Origin: Gammaproteobacteria bacterium
Lineage (GTDB): Bacteria > Pseudomonadota > Gammaproteobacteria > Pseudomonadales > Pseudohongiellaceae
Reading direction: 5' to 3'
Assembly (NCBI GenBank): GCA_019654215.1
Contig: BPDI01000016.1
Span: 1-59,184, forward strand
DNA: 59,184 nt
Position numbers and translations under genes: made by a program. This document shows, piece after piece, positions 39,501 to 48,801 of the stretch. The notes beneath the pieces were generated by a model that was given only the letters and a program-made list of their open reading frames with translations, made no database searches and was not told the origin of the DNA. How positions within the stretch are numbered: position 1 is the first letter of the stretch; every line of letters begins with the position of its first letter.

Positions 39501-41411
39501 TTAGTTGGGTAAAGCGAGGGCGACAAACTCTGCTGGATCACCATAGCTGCCTATGGCTACGATAATGTATTGTTTGCCGTTGTGCACATAACTCATGGGA
39601 CCACCGGTGGTACCGGAAGGAAGCTCTATTGTTGCTAGTACTTCACCGGTTGCTTTGTCGTATGCTCGAAACGCGGTTCCCCACATGTTTGGCATTGTAC
39701 CGCCGTGTAAATTACTGCCTTCGCCAATAAAAAGTAATGTTTTCGTTACCAATGCAACTGGTCGGCTGGCAAAACCTAAAGATTGTAGATCAAGATTCTC
39801 CAGTGAGGGGTGATCGCTTAGTGAATCACCGTTAGCAACTTGCCAAACATGATCGCCGCGATTCATATCGATTGCTGTAATGCGACCCCACGGCGGCTTT
39901 GTCAGGGGAATGCCATTGATATAAGGAGCTTCGCGATTCGGACTCCAGTATTCCATCTCGGTATCTTCCTGTTCCGCTCGCCCCAGTCGATACACTCGCG
40001 GAATATCATTAGCGAAGCCGAAGTAGAAACCAGTATCAGGATCAAAAGCGCCGGTGTTCCAGTTCGCTGAGCCCCAAGAACCGGGAAGTGTGAGTGTGCC
40101 TTGGGTGCTTCCCACTTCATCACTGGCTAAAGTTGGCGGAGTGAATATCGGTCCGATCACAAAATTAGCCACTTCCGCTCGTGCAATTTGGCCGATCTCT
40201 GGAAAATCGATAATGTCATCGGGCGTAATTCCCTGAGTTGCAATTGGTGCTGGCTTAGTTGGAAAGGGTTGGGTTGCTGAAAGAACTTCCCCAGGTACAT
40301 CTGAAACAGGAACTGTCCTTTCTTCAATTGGCCAAACCGGTTCTCCAGTCGCGCGATCGAAGACATAAATAAAACCAGTTTTGTTTGCCTGCATTACGGC
40401 GCGAATGGGCCGGCCATCTACAACGATGTTACCCAATACCGGAGGACCTACATTGTCATATTCCCACACATCGTGATGCACCATTTGAAAATGCCAAATT
40501 CGTTCGCCGCTTTCGACATCGATTGCTACCAGACTATTTGAAAATAAATTATCGCCGCCGCGATGCCCGCCATAGTAAGCAGCCGTTGGAGCGGTAAAAG
40601 GCACATAGACAATTCCCAATGTCGGATCTGCGCTTAGGCAGCACCATGCGCCCAAATCACCTGATTCCCTTGCTGAGTCATTTGCCCAGGTGTCGTAACC
40701 GAATTCACCTTCCCGAGGAACGGCATGAAAGGTCCAAAGATGTTCTCCGCTTCTGACGTTATAACCGCGCACGTCTTCCGATGCGACACCGCGCCATCTG
40801 GTACCACTGTCTCCAGCGCCGTCTATAGTGCCAGCGATTACGATGACATCATTCACAACGATTGGGCCGCCCGAAATGTAACTGAAATTGTTTGAAGATT
40901 CTGGAACAAGATTTATGCGACCGTCATCGCCGAACGAAGAAATGGTTTCGCCATTGTTGGGATTTAACGCAAGAAGATTCCCTTTGCGAATCACAAATAG
41001 AATTTCATCCGATCCATCGGACCAGTATTCAACTCCGCGGGAGCTTTGTCCCTCCACTTCGGCAAGAGTGCTTTCATCTGGTTCCTGTACCCAAAGAGTC
41101 TCTCCATTTGCGGGATCAAACGCTTCAACCAAGCCAACACCATTAGAGGAATACAGCACACCATTTATAAAAATCGGCGTAGCACGCAGATTTCCAGAAA
41201 TCCGCAACCTAGGGTATGCGCTGGTTATAGATTCATCGACGGCGGGTCGTCGCCAAACGATTTCTAAATCAGAAACATTGTCCGAGTTTATTTGCGCCGC
41301 CGGTGAATAACGTTGGAAATAGTGACTGGATCCCCAATAAGTCCATTTAGTCTGCCCGAGAGAAGATGAAGATAGTAGAATAATAATAAGTGAACTAAGG
41401 AATCGCTTCAT
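39501..41411 (-). CDS. PQQ-dependent dehydrogenase, periplasmic
   Basis: An intact 636-residue quinoprotein with a Sec signal (MKRFLSSLIIILLSSSSLGQ). Propeller blades carry the usual W-motifs (DPANGETLWVQEP, DVESGERIWHFQMVHHDVWEYDN). Other marks are the opening WTYWGSSHYFQRYSPAAQIN, ATGEPVWPIEERTVPVSDVPGE and ATQPFPTKPAP. It is close to the enzyme at 519-2456 but has two adjacent cysteines (GAWCCLSADP) where that protein has WTM. Adjacent cysteines near the cofactor occur in some quinoprotein dehydrogenases, though not obviously at this position. No haem. Substrate unknown. The start at ATG 41411 follows a weak binding site. Confidence 0.9.
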   Translation of the reverse strand: MKRFLSSLIIILLSSSSLGQTKWTYWGSSHYFQRYSPAAQINSDNVSDLEIVWRRPAVDESITSAYPRLRISGNLRATPIFINGVLYSSNGVGLVEAFDPANGETLWVQEPDESTLAEVEGQSSRGVEYWSDGSDEILFVIRKGNLLALNPNNGETISSFGDDGRINLVPESSNNFSYISGGPIVVNDVIVIAGTIDGAGDSGTRWRGVASEDVRGYNVRSGEHLWTFHAVPREGEFGYDTWANDSARESGDLGAWCCLSADPTLGIVYVPFTAPTAAYYGGHRGGDNLFSNSLVAIDVESGERIWHFQMVHHDVWEYDNVGPPVLGNIVVDGRPIRAVMQANKTGFIYVFDRATGEPVWPIEERTVPVSDVPGEVLSATQPFPTKPAPIATQGITPDDIIDFPEIGQIARAEVANFVIGPIFTPPTLASDEVGSTQGTLTLPGSWGSANWNTGAFDPDTGFYFGFANDIPRVYRLGRAEQEDTEMEYWSPNREAPYINGIPLTKPPWGRITAIDMNRGDHVWQVANGDSLSDHPSLENLDLQSLGFASRPVALVTKTLLFIGEGSNLHGGTMPNMWGTAFRAYDKATGEVLATIELPSGTTGGPMSYVHNGKQYIIVAIGSYGDPAEFVALALPN

Positions 41412-41471
41412 GACGCTTTTACCTGATAATTGTCAGAACACTCATCTTTCTTAGATTACGGGCGCGCTACA

Positions 41472-42589
41472 TTATTGTTGTAGTGTATTGGCAGCTGAAG
41501 CAAAATGAGTCAGATCTAATTCTGTTCTCACTGATTTGCCCAAATCGTTTTCCATGTCATCTATAGGTATTCCCATGGATCGCAATACGGACCATCCGCT
41601 GGAAATTTGCGGCTACACCAGCTGCATCTACCAGCACACTTGCACCGGCTTCATCCAAAAGTTTTTGACGTGTTTTTTCAAGCAATCCTGATTACGAGTA
41701 GCTACAGCTTCACCTAGTAACATAAGTTCTTTGCCGTGTTTAATTCCCAATGTTGCGGCTTCTTGATCACCGTTAACGCCTTGAAGATTTATATCAGTTT
41801 CTGTTGTCATTGAGCTCGCACGGAGCATCGAGGAATGGCGTTAGTTCAGTAGAAACATTCATTTATTGCAGAAACTCTTGCAGCAATAAATTCCATCTGC
41901 ATGCGATTAATTGAACGATCTTCTTGCCCAATCAAATTTGCCATGCCTTCAACAGAAAGATAAATTGCACCGGATAAAGCCAACCAGTCTCTTAGAGCAT
42001 CTGGCACCAGTGAGAGCGCACGAATGACATTGGCATTGCGACCATTCGGCCAAAGATTTTCTTCAGCACCGGCCAATCCTTCCCTTGGCAGCATTGGCAC
42101 AAAGCCAGTTCCCAATTCAGCTTGTGCTGGTCGATAGTGCGATGGTGCACCAGCAACTACTTCTGGCATCTCTTCCAGAGGTAGGCCAAGAGCTCGATGG
42201 AATTCATCAATACTAAATACACACACCACAATACCGGCTAATTCCACATAGGCTTCAGTGCTTATGCCTGCATCGGGAAGGCTTTCTACCCAGGATCGAG
42301 TGATTCGGGTTTGATCTGTGATGATGCGATGTACTGCATCCACTGCAGCTGGGTCGAGTTGCGAGTCAGATTCATGTTCACCGGCAAAATTATAAGGGGA
42401 AAGAGCTTGCTTACGCTCGTGACAAAAACTGCAACTAACCGCAACTCGCGATTCCAGAGCAATGGCCACGCGCTCCGCGCCTGTCCACCAGGATCCAGAC
42501 TGAGCTAGCCGTTGCCAGAATTCACCAAATTCTTTCTTAATGTCGTCACGAATTGGGTATGGACAATTCGAATATTCAAAGTAAGCCAC
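41472..42589 (-). CDS. tandem AhpD-like protein, probable selenoprotein (UGA at 41846-41848)
   Basis: A cytosolic protein of about 372 residues with two alkylhydroperoxidase-D-like domains. Domain 1 has VSCSFCHERK (Cys53, Cys56). Domain 2 reads ARVSAINECFY, then UGA, then TNA. With one missing C restored after GCC it continues HSSMLRASSMTTETD. The result is C-x-x-UGA-x-x-x-H, exactly the AhpD redox centre with the second cysteine replaced by UGA. Conserved sequence continues to AGVAANFQRMVRIA and a TAA at 41472-41474. Further one- or two-base losses lie near 41672 and 41600. AhpD-like selenoproteins are known from marine bacteria. It is divergent from a nitronate monooxygenase gene. Confidence 0.8.
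41814..41848 (-). promoter_or_regulatory. UGA codon with weak candidate bacterial SECIS hairpin
   Basis: On the coding strand the UGA (41846-41848) is followed, 19 bases later, by GCTC-CGTGC-GAGC (41826-41814), a four-pair stem with a five-base loop holding G at position two. Bacterial SECIS loops lie roughly 16 to 37 bases after UGA, so position fits. The stem is short, and the missing base shifts the spacing by one. Confidence 0.3.
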
Positions 42590-42619
42590 TATATGGTCAC
42601 TCTTATTAGTTTGAACTCT

Positions 42620-42680
42620 AGTTTGCCCCTTTACTCAAAATAAATCTTCAATTAATTGCAGGAAATTGATTGGGCAAACT
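42620..42680. promoter_or_regulatory. spaced 9-bp inverted repeat plus inner palindrome in a divergent promoter region
   Basis: AGTTTGCCC (42620-42628) and GGGCAAACT (42672-42680) are perfect inverted copies 43 bases apart. CAATTAATTG (42649-42658), itself palindromic, lies between. The region separates the divergent AhpD-like and nitronate monooxygenase genes. It could hold sites for one regulator of both; no such regulator is in view. Confidence 0.35.
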
Positions 42681-42759
42681 ACCAGCTAACGTAGAAATGC
42701 TATTAGGGGGAGCGGTAGTATAGAATACGGCCCGGTTTTAGTTTATTGAGGAAATTTTT

Positions 42760-43727
42760 GTGTCTATTCCTGATTGTATGCAAGGGCGCTTATCGATTCC
42801 CGCAATCGGTGCGCCACTGTTTATTATTTCAAACCCTGATCTGGTGATCGCCCAATGCAAAGCGGGAGTAGTGGGTTCATTCCCTGCACTTAACGCTCGG
42901 CCTGTAGAAGTGCTCGAGAAATGGTTGATCCGGATTAACAAAGAATTGGACGCACACAATCAGGATAATCCAGACAATCCTGCGGCGCCTTATGCCGTTA
43001 ATCAGATCGTGCATGGATCGAATGACCGACTCATGCACGACGTTGAACTTTGCGTTAAATATAAAGTACCAGTTGTTATTACATCATTGGGTGCAAGACC
43101 GGAAGTATTCGATGCGATTCACTCATATGGTGGTATTTGTTTGCACGACGTCATCAATAATCGCTTTGCTCACAAAGCAATTGAAAAAGGAGCTGATGGT
43201 TTGATTTGTGTTGCGGCTGGAGCCGGAGGTCATGCAGGCACATTATCTCCAATGGCTTTCATTCAAGAAGTAAGAGAATGGTTTGATGGACCAATCCTTT
43301 TATCTGGTGCTATATCAACTGGAGACGGAATTCTTGCAGCATTAGCGATGGGCGCTGCCCTTGGCTTATATCGGTTCGGCTTTTATCGCTACCGAAGAAG
43401 CGAATGCGGATCCGAAGTATAAACGGGCACTGGTGGATTACGCTGCTGCAGACATTGTCTACACTAATTTGTTTACTGGGGTGCACGGAAACTATTTGAA
43501 ACCTTCTATCGAGGCTGCTGGATTAGATCCAGATGATTTACCGGAAAGCGACCCCTTTAAAAATGCAGTTCGGTTCCGGTGGCAGCAGTAAGTCTAAAGC
43601 ATGGAAAGACGTTTGGGGCTGTGGGCAAGGAATTAATGCGATTAAGTCAGTAGTTTCAGCCGCTGATCTAGTAGAGCGACTCGGACACGAATATAAGCAA
43701 GCACAGCAAAGAGTGTTAGCTGCCTGA
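42760..43727 (+). CDS. nitronate monooxygenase-like FMN enzyme (two frameshifts)
   Basis: A TIM-barrel flavoprotein of the nitronate monooxygenase/2-nitropropane dioxygenase family, cytosolic. GTG 42760 follows TGAGGAAA. Motifs in order are IPAIGAPLFIISNPDL, GVVGSFPALNAR, VITSLGARPEV, GADGLICVAAGAGGHAGTL and GPILLSGAISTGDGILAALAMG, the FMN-binding stretch. An extra base near 43362 and another indel near 43567 break the frame; on joining, it continues AYIGSAFIATEEAN, TGVHGNYLKPSIEAAGLDP and FGSGGSSKSKAWKDVWGCGQG. These enzymes oxidise alkyl nitronates or act as related oxidoreductases. It is divergent from the AhpD-like selenoprotein gene, which hints at a shared stress response. Confidence 0.85.
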
Positions 43728-43810
43728 GCTCCATTAATTATTTACTCGTTTATTTGTAAGCGCTACAGTGTCTTTAAGCTATTTCATGAAACTAAGAAGA
43801 GATTATCGTC

Positions 43811-44701
43811 ATGACATATAAAAGAAATAAGAAATATCTCATTCCCTTACTGATTAGTTTTTTAGTTGTTCCATTTCAGCTTTATGGACAGGATTTCGAC
43901 AATATCGAAATCACTACAAACCATGTAAAAGGAAATATTTACTACTTGGAAGGTAGTGGTGGAAACATTGGGGTTATAGTCGGTGATGACGGAGTCTTGA
44001 TCGTAGACGATCAGTTTGCGCCGCTCACTAATAAGATCGAAGCTGCGATTACAGATCTGACCAAGCTTCCAGTTACTTTTGTAGTTAACTCTCACTTTCA
44101 TTATGACCACACCGATGGCAATGAAAACTTTGGTAGAGCCGGCGCGTTTATTGTGGCACAGGACAATGCCCGTCGACGCATGGAATCAACTCAGGTGTTA
44201 GCCAGCGGTCGCGAACAGGAAGCTTATGAAGACGTTGGGCTTCCAAAAATTACTTTCTTTGATTCCATGCGTTTCTATTTCAATGACGAACCCATTGAGC
44301 TAATACATACGGGGCCAGGTCATACAGACGGTGATGCTCAAGTTCATTTCCTTGAATCGAATGTGATTCATACCGGCGATATGTTCGTGCGCTATGTACT
44401 GCCTTTTATCGATCAGAATAATGGTGGGTCATTGGATGGCATGATTGAGGCCACTGACAAGCTGGCCAGTATTATTAATGATGAAACAATAATTATTCCT
44501 GGCCATGGTGAACTGTCTAACCGTGATGACTTGCTTAATTATCGCAATATGTTAGTTACAATTCGAGGTAATTTGACCCGCGCTAAGGTTCAAGGATTAA
44601 CGCCAGCAGAAATGCTTGGAACTGAACCTGCCGACGGGTGGGCGCCAGCGGGTGATGGAACCAATCAGTGGTTGTTGAGAGCCTACGACGAATACCGTTA
44701 A
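43811..44701 (+). CDS. exported MBL-fold metallo-hydrolase
   Basis: An intact 296-residue metallo-beta-lactamase-fold protein with a Sec signal (LLISFLVVPFQLYGQ). Zinc ligands are present: HFHYDH at 95-100, then GPGHTDGD and IIIPGHGE. The loop GSGGNIGVIVGDDGVLIVDDQF opens the fold. Related exported proteins include quinoprotein relay protein-like (SoxH/PqqB-like) hydrolases found beside PQQ dehydrogenases. It is not clearly a beta-lactamase. It ends in a strong terminator, so it is transcribed apart from the NTF2-like gene that follows. Confidence 0.88.
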   Translation: MTYKRNKKYLIPLLISFLVVPFQLYGQDFDNIEITTNHVKGNIYYLEGSGGNIGVIVGDDGVLIVDDQFAPLTNKIEAAITDLTKLPVTFVVNSHFHYDHTDGNENFGRAGAFIVAQDNARRRMESTQVLASGREQEAYEDVGLPKITFFDSMRFYFNDEPIELIHTGPGHTDGDAQVHFLESNVIHTGDMFVRYVLPFIDQNNGGSLDGMIEATDKLASIINDETIIIPGHGELSNRDDLLNYRNMLVTIRGNLTRAKVQGLTPAEMLGTEPADGWAPAGDGTNQWLLRAYDEYR

Positions 44702-44728
44702 TTGATACGATTGATTAAGAAGTGCGAA

Positions 44729-44761
44729 AGCAGAGTAATGGGGGTATTACTCTGCTTTTTT
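44729..44761 (+). terminator. rho-independent terminator after the MBL-fold gene
   Basis: AGCAGAGTAA (44729-44738) pairs perfectly with TTACTCTGCT (44747-44756), with an eight-base loop and a run of T. It separates the MBL gene from the run of genes that follows. Confidence 0.9.
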
Positions 44762-44775
44762 ATTGGAGAAAATTA

Positions 44776-45140
44776 ATGTCAGACCAAGATGAAATTCAAA
44801 ATACAATTCAAACTTATTTTAACTGCATGTATGAATCCGATGGGCGAAGGCGCATGAAGTTTTTTATCCTTTGGCTAAAATTACTGGCTACACTCAGGAT
44901 GGATTACAACAAATGAGTGTTGATGATTTTGCAAAATTTGTTGATTCAAAATCACCTTCCCATAAAGAGAACGGCGACCCAATTGTCCTAGAAACTCTTT
45001 CCTTAGAAATTGCCGGAGATACTGCTGTTGCGCGTGTAAGGGATGCTTATATAGGCCTAGTGTTTTTGGACACTCTTTCTTTTCTTAAAGTAAATGGTAA
45101 GTGGGTAATTTACAATAAACTGTTTCATGTTGAATCATAG
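44776..45140 (+). CDS. NTF2-like (lumazine-binding-type) protein, frameshifted
   Basis: ATG 44776, with TTGGAGAA upstream, starts MSDQDEIQNTIQTYFNCMYE. A missing A near 44850 breaks the frame after ESDG. Correcting it gives RKAHEVFYPLAKITGYTQDG, then LSLEIAGDTAVARVRDAYIG and SFLKVNGKWVIYNKLFH, the cone-shaped fold of NTF2-like proteins. About 121 residues with no signal peptide. Its fold hosts many small-molecule enzymes, and no catalytic residue is diagnostic here. It lies 25 bases before the Gfo/Idh/MocA gene and is probably in its operon. Confidence 0.75.
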
Positions 45141-45165
45141 ATAATTAAAAGAAGAACAAAGAGCT

Positions 45166-46241
45166 ATGGAAAACGTTGGAAAATTGTTTGGGATAGATTT
45201 TGAACACTTCCACATGGGTGATAATTTGCGCATGGCGCACGAGCATCCTGCGGTGGACATCGTTGGTATTTGCGATGATAGCCGCGAAAGAATGGAATGG
45301 GGTATTAAAAATTTTAGTATTCCAGAAGAGAGAATCTATTCAGACTTTAAGGCCTGTATGGAACAGACCAAACCAGACATTGTTATTCTGTGTCCAGCAA
45401 CGGGGCGGCATGCAGAAGCTGTCGAAGAAATTGCTCCTTACGGCACCCATATCATTATGGAGAAGCCATTCGCATCGAGTCTCGCTGAAGCAGATCGCAT
45501 GATTGCAGCAATGAGTGACAATCAGCACCTGGCGATTAATTGGCCCTTAGCCTGGCATCCGTCTCATATAACTGCGAAGAGACTCATCGACGAAGGAACT
45601 GTTGGGAGGTAATAGAAGTACATTATTACGATGGCAATCGTGGGCCCCTATGGCATGTTGCCGACAAAGAAGAAACTACCGCAGAGCAAGTAGAAGCAGG
45701 TAAACCCCATAGTTGGTTCTACAAAGCCGAATTGGGTGGTGGGTCATTGTTGGATTATTTAGGTTATGGCACGACGCTAGGAACATGGTTTCACAATGGT
45801 AAGGCGCCAATCGATGTAACCGCAAAGATGCATGTTCCAACTGGAATAGAAGTGGATGAACATAGTGTCACTGTCGCGCGCTATGAACATGCTCTCTCTA
45901 AGTTCGAAACACGCTGGGGTACTTTTTCAGATCCATGGACTAATCAACCCCAACCCAAATGTGGTTTTGTGGTAGTGGGTACTGAAGGCACCGTAGCTAA
46001 TTATGATTATCAGCCATCAATCAATGTGCAAACTCGAGACAAACCGGAAGGCTTTGAAGTAATAGTTGATACACTTGAGCCGCCTTTTCAGAATCCTGTT
46101 CAATATGTCATCCACTCCATTGAAAACGGCTTGCCTATAGAAGGGCCTTTATCACCGACTATCAGTAGAATAGGTCAACAAATCGTTGATACAGCTTTTC
46201 AAAGCGCTAAAGAAGGGCGATGTTTAGCACTGATAGAATAA
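45166..46241 (+). CDS. Gfo/Idh/MocA-type oxidoreductase (frameshifted)
   Basis: A two-domain NAD(P)-dependent oxidoreductase in two frames joined near 45606. The Rossmann part shows HPAVDIVGICDDSRERM, KPDIVILCPATGRHAEAVEE, GTHIIMEKPFASSLAEADRM. After GTVG the other frame resumes with EVIEVHYYDGNRGPLWH, the substrate-domain beta sheet, with GGGSLLDYLGYG and VVVGTEGTVANYDY. The N-terminal motif reads GIDFEHFHMGD in place of the normal glycine-rich nucleotide loop, so cofactor binding may be unusual. No signal is seen. A single-base loss seems the simplest cause of the break. It precedes the cytochrome/quinoprotein pair by 35 bases. Confidence 0.8.
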
Positions 46242-46276
46242 AGAGGCAAAGATATAGAAAGATAGAGATAAAACTA

Positions 46277-47068
46277 ATGAATATAAAATTAAAAGTTTCC
46301 TCAATTGTGTTGTTGGGTTGCAGCTTCCATGTATCTGCGCAGGACACTCAGCCAGAAATAGAAATTGCGAATCCAAATGCTATGTTTTTGCAACAACAAA
46401 GAGTATTGCCACCTGCAGGGGTAATCGAATATGGTGAAACTCTTTACCAGGTAAATTGTCGACTCTGTCATGGTCCGGACTTGAGAGGTGGAGATCAGGG
46501 GGGTTCCAATTTATTGCGCTCAGACGTGGTGCTGATAGATATATCCGGAGAATCTATTGGTGAAGTGATCACGGAAGGCCAGGGCAGTATGCCTACTTTC
46601 GATAATTTCAGTAATGAAGATATCGCCGCTATTGCTGGATACATTCACTCGATCAAATTTGAATCTGAAGGTCAGGGAAGTACACCGCCGGTCGATTACG
46701 ATCTCGATATTCTTGTAGGAGACGCCGCAGCGGGAGAACAATACTTCAACCGGGAATGTGCCAGCTGTCATTCAGTTACTGGGGATTTAAACGGTATTGC
46801 TACAAGAATTCCTAATGATTACATCATGCAGAATACCTGGGTGGCGGGAGGGAGACGCCAGGCTGGACGTGGTGGAGTGCAAACCACCGTTACTGTAATC
46901 ACTCAAGGTGGTGAAACAGTTGCGGGTCGTTTACTGCGTTACGATGATTTCTTTGTCAGCCTGCGCACTCAAGATGGTACATACCATAGTTTTTCGCGAA
47001 GGGGAGATTCTCCTCGCGTAAACTTGGATGATCCCCTCTATCGGCATGGGAGCTATGGTCGGAATTAA
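46277..47068 (+). CDS. dihaem cytochrome c, partner of the PQQ alcohol dehydrogenase
   Basis: An intact 263-residue exported protein (Sec signal ending HVSAQD). Two haem c sites are visible: CRLCH at 61-65 and CASCH at 161-165. Met and Pro-rich stretches around GSMPTF fit a methionine axial ligand for the first haem. The C-terminal region (TVTVITQGGETVAGRLLRYDDF) looks beta-rich. Its position 45 bases before a PQQ dehydrogenase gene marks it as the electron acceptor of that enzyme. ATG 46277 is chosen over an upstream start at 46220 because the signal peptide begins here. Confidence 0.88.
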   Translation: MNIKLKVSSIVLLGCSFHVSAQDTQPEIEIANPNAMFLQQQRVLPPAGVIEYGETLYQVNCRLCHGPDLRGGDQGGSNLLRSDVVLIDISGESIGEVITEGQGSMPTFDNFSNEDIAAIAGYIHSIKFESEGQGSTPPVDYDLDILVGDAAAGEQYFNRECASCHSVTGDLNGIATRIPNDYIMQNTWVAGGRRQAGRGGVQTTVTVITQGGETVAGRLLRYDDFFVSLRTQDGTYHSFSRRGDSPRVNLDDPLYRHGSYGRN

Positions 47069-47113
47069 GTGACAGTGATATTCACGATTAACAGCTTATC
47101 TGGAGACAATAAA

Positions 47114-48772
47114 ATGAGATATCTGACCCTTCTTATTGCCAAATTATTGTTCCCATAACTTTGGTTCCCCAAAGGATGTGGTTGTTAATCCTGCTGACAT
47201 AGCTAATGCCCTCGATGGGGACTGGGATACTTATTCGGGTGATTATTCAGGACGACGTTATAGCAGCCTTGATCAAGTACACAAAGAAAATGTCTCAGAT
47301 TTAACCTTGGCCTGGACACAGAACTTAACTTCAACGTAAGACGGGGCAACATAGATGGGAGTGGGATCGTTACTCAGATGGGTGGTGAAGGTCGTGGAGA
47401 CATTGATATTAGAAGTGGCTCTATTAAAGGGTCGATACTCGAAGTCAATGGCGTTCTCTATGTCACTGCACCGGATCACGTTTGGGCGATGGATGCGCGA
47501 GACGGTAGTGAAATCTGGCATTACCATTGGGAGACCCGAGGCGGAACACACATCGCCAATCGTGGTGTTGCTATTTGGAATGACTCGGTTATCTTCGAGA
47601 CACCCGACAATTATTTAGTTTCATTAAATTCCCGCACAGGTGAAGAAAACTGGCATAGCGAAATCGCACCGTTTGAACTGCAATACTTTTCAACCATGGC
47701 TCCCATCACTATTCGAGATCGGGTCATTGTTGGTACTGGTAATGACTTGGATCAACCTGGATTTCTTCAGGCATTTGATGCAGAAACAGGCGAACTTATC
47801 TGGCGTTTTTATACAGTGCCCATGAGGGAAGATGATCCAGGTATTGAAACCTGGCCGAATCTTGATGCTGCTAGCCACGGTGGAGGCAATGCCTGGGTTC
47901 CTGGGGTTTATGATCCAGAAACAGATCTTTATATTTTTGGCACCGGCAATCCGACTCCTGGTTATACCGGTGTCGCTAGAAGAGGAGATAATTTATTTAC
48001 CTGTTCATTGGTTGCAGTCAATGCGACTACGGGTGAACTGGAATGGTATTTCCAAACTTCTCCTCACGACACCCATGATTGGGATTCAGCTCAAACACCA
48101 ATTCTTATAGATGGTGTTATCGATGGCCAACCACGTAAATTAGTATCTACCGCTGCGCGCAATGGTTTCTTTTTTACTGTCGATAGAGTTACCGGCGAAC
48201 ACATCGTAACGAAAAAATATTCACGCACAGCCAATTGGGAATCTCACGTAAGAGAAACCCGGAGAGCCCGAACCAAATCCTGATAAAGAAGCCCTAATTC
48301 CCGGAACATTAGTCTCACCAGTAGAAGGTGGTGTCGCGAACTGGCAACCACCAGCTTCAATCCGGAATACGGACTTTTTTACACTCAGGAAAATAACGGT
48401 TTCAATATGCTCTATCTTTCCGATCCGGACCCACGGGGCTCAATGGGGTTGGGCGGTAAGATTCGAGCGGAAGTAGGTTCAATAGCTAGTGCCTTTCAAG
48501 CTATAGACTATCGAACCGGTGAAGCAGTCTGGCGCCATGAATGGCCCGGAGGTGGCGGTGTTAACGCTGGTGTGCTAGCAACAGTAACAGGTCTTGTGTT
48601 CACCGGCGACGGAAGAAATAACCTGGTCGCATTCGATGGCAGTGATGGCGATTTATTGTGGCACTCCCGTATCGGAAACATTAGCAATGCTCCCCAAACT
48701 TATATGGTGGACGGTAGACAATACTTGTTAGTAGCAGTCCGGGAAAGGTTGTTTGCTTATGTTATGTACTAG
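47114..48772 (+). CDS. PQQ-dependent alcohol dehydrogenase-type quinoprotein (multiple frameshifts)
   Basis: A third quinoprotein of the window. ATG 47114 begins a hydrophobic leader that shifts frame. Conserved pieces then run in order: GDWDTYSGDYSGRRYSSLDQ, VHKENVSDLTLAWTQNL, GSILEVNGVLYVTAPDHVWA, AFDAETGELIWRFYTVP, GNPTPGYTGVARRGDNLF, and PHDTHDWDSAQTPIL with the catalytic Asp. The end is GDLLWHSRIGNIS, TYMVDGRQYLLVAV. Breaks are near 47150, 47330, 48215 and 48350. The cytochrome c gene immediately upstream is its likely partner. Substrate unknown. The leader boundary is uncertain. Confidence 0.8.
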
Positions 48773-48801
48773 GAATGGAAGGAAAGAGCGCTAACATTTA
48801 A

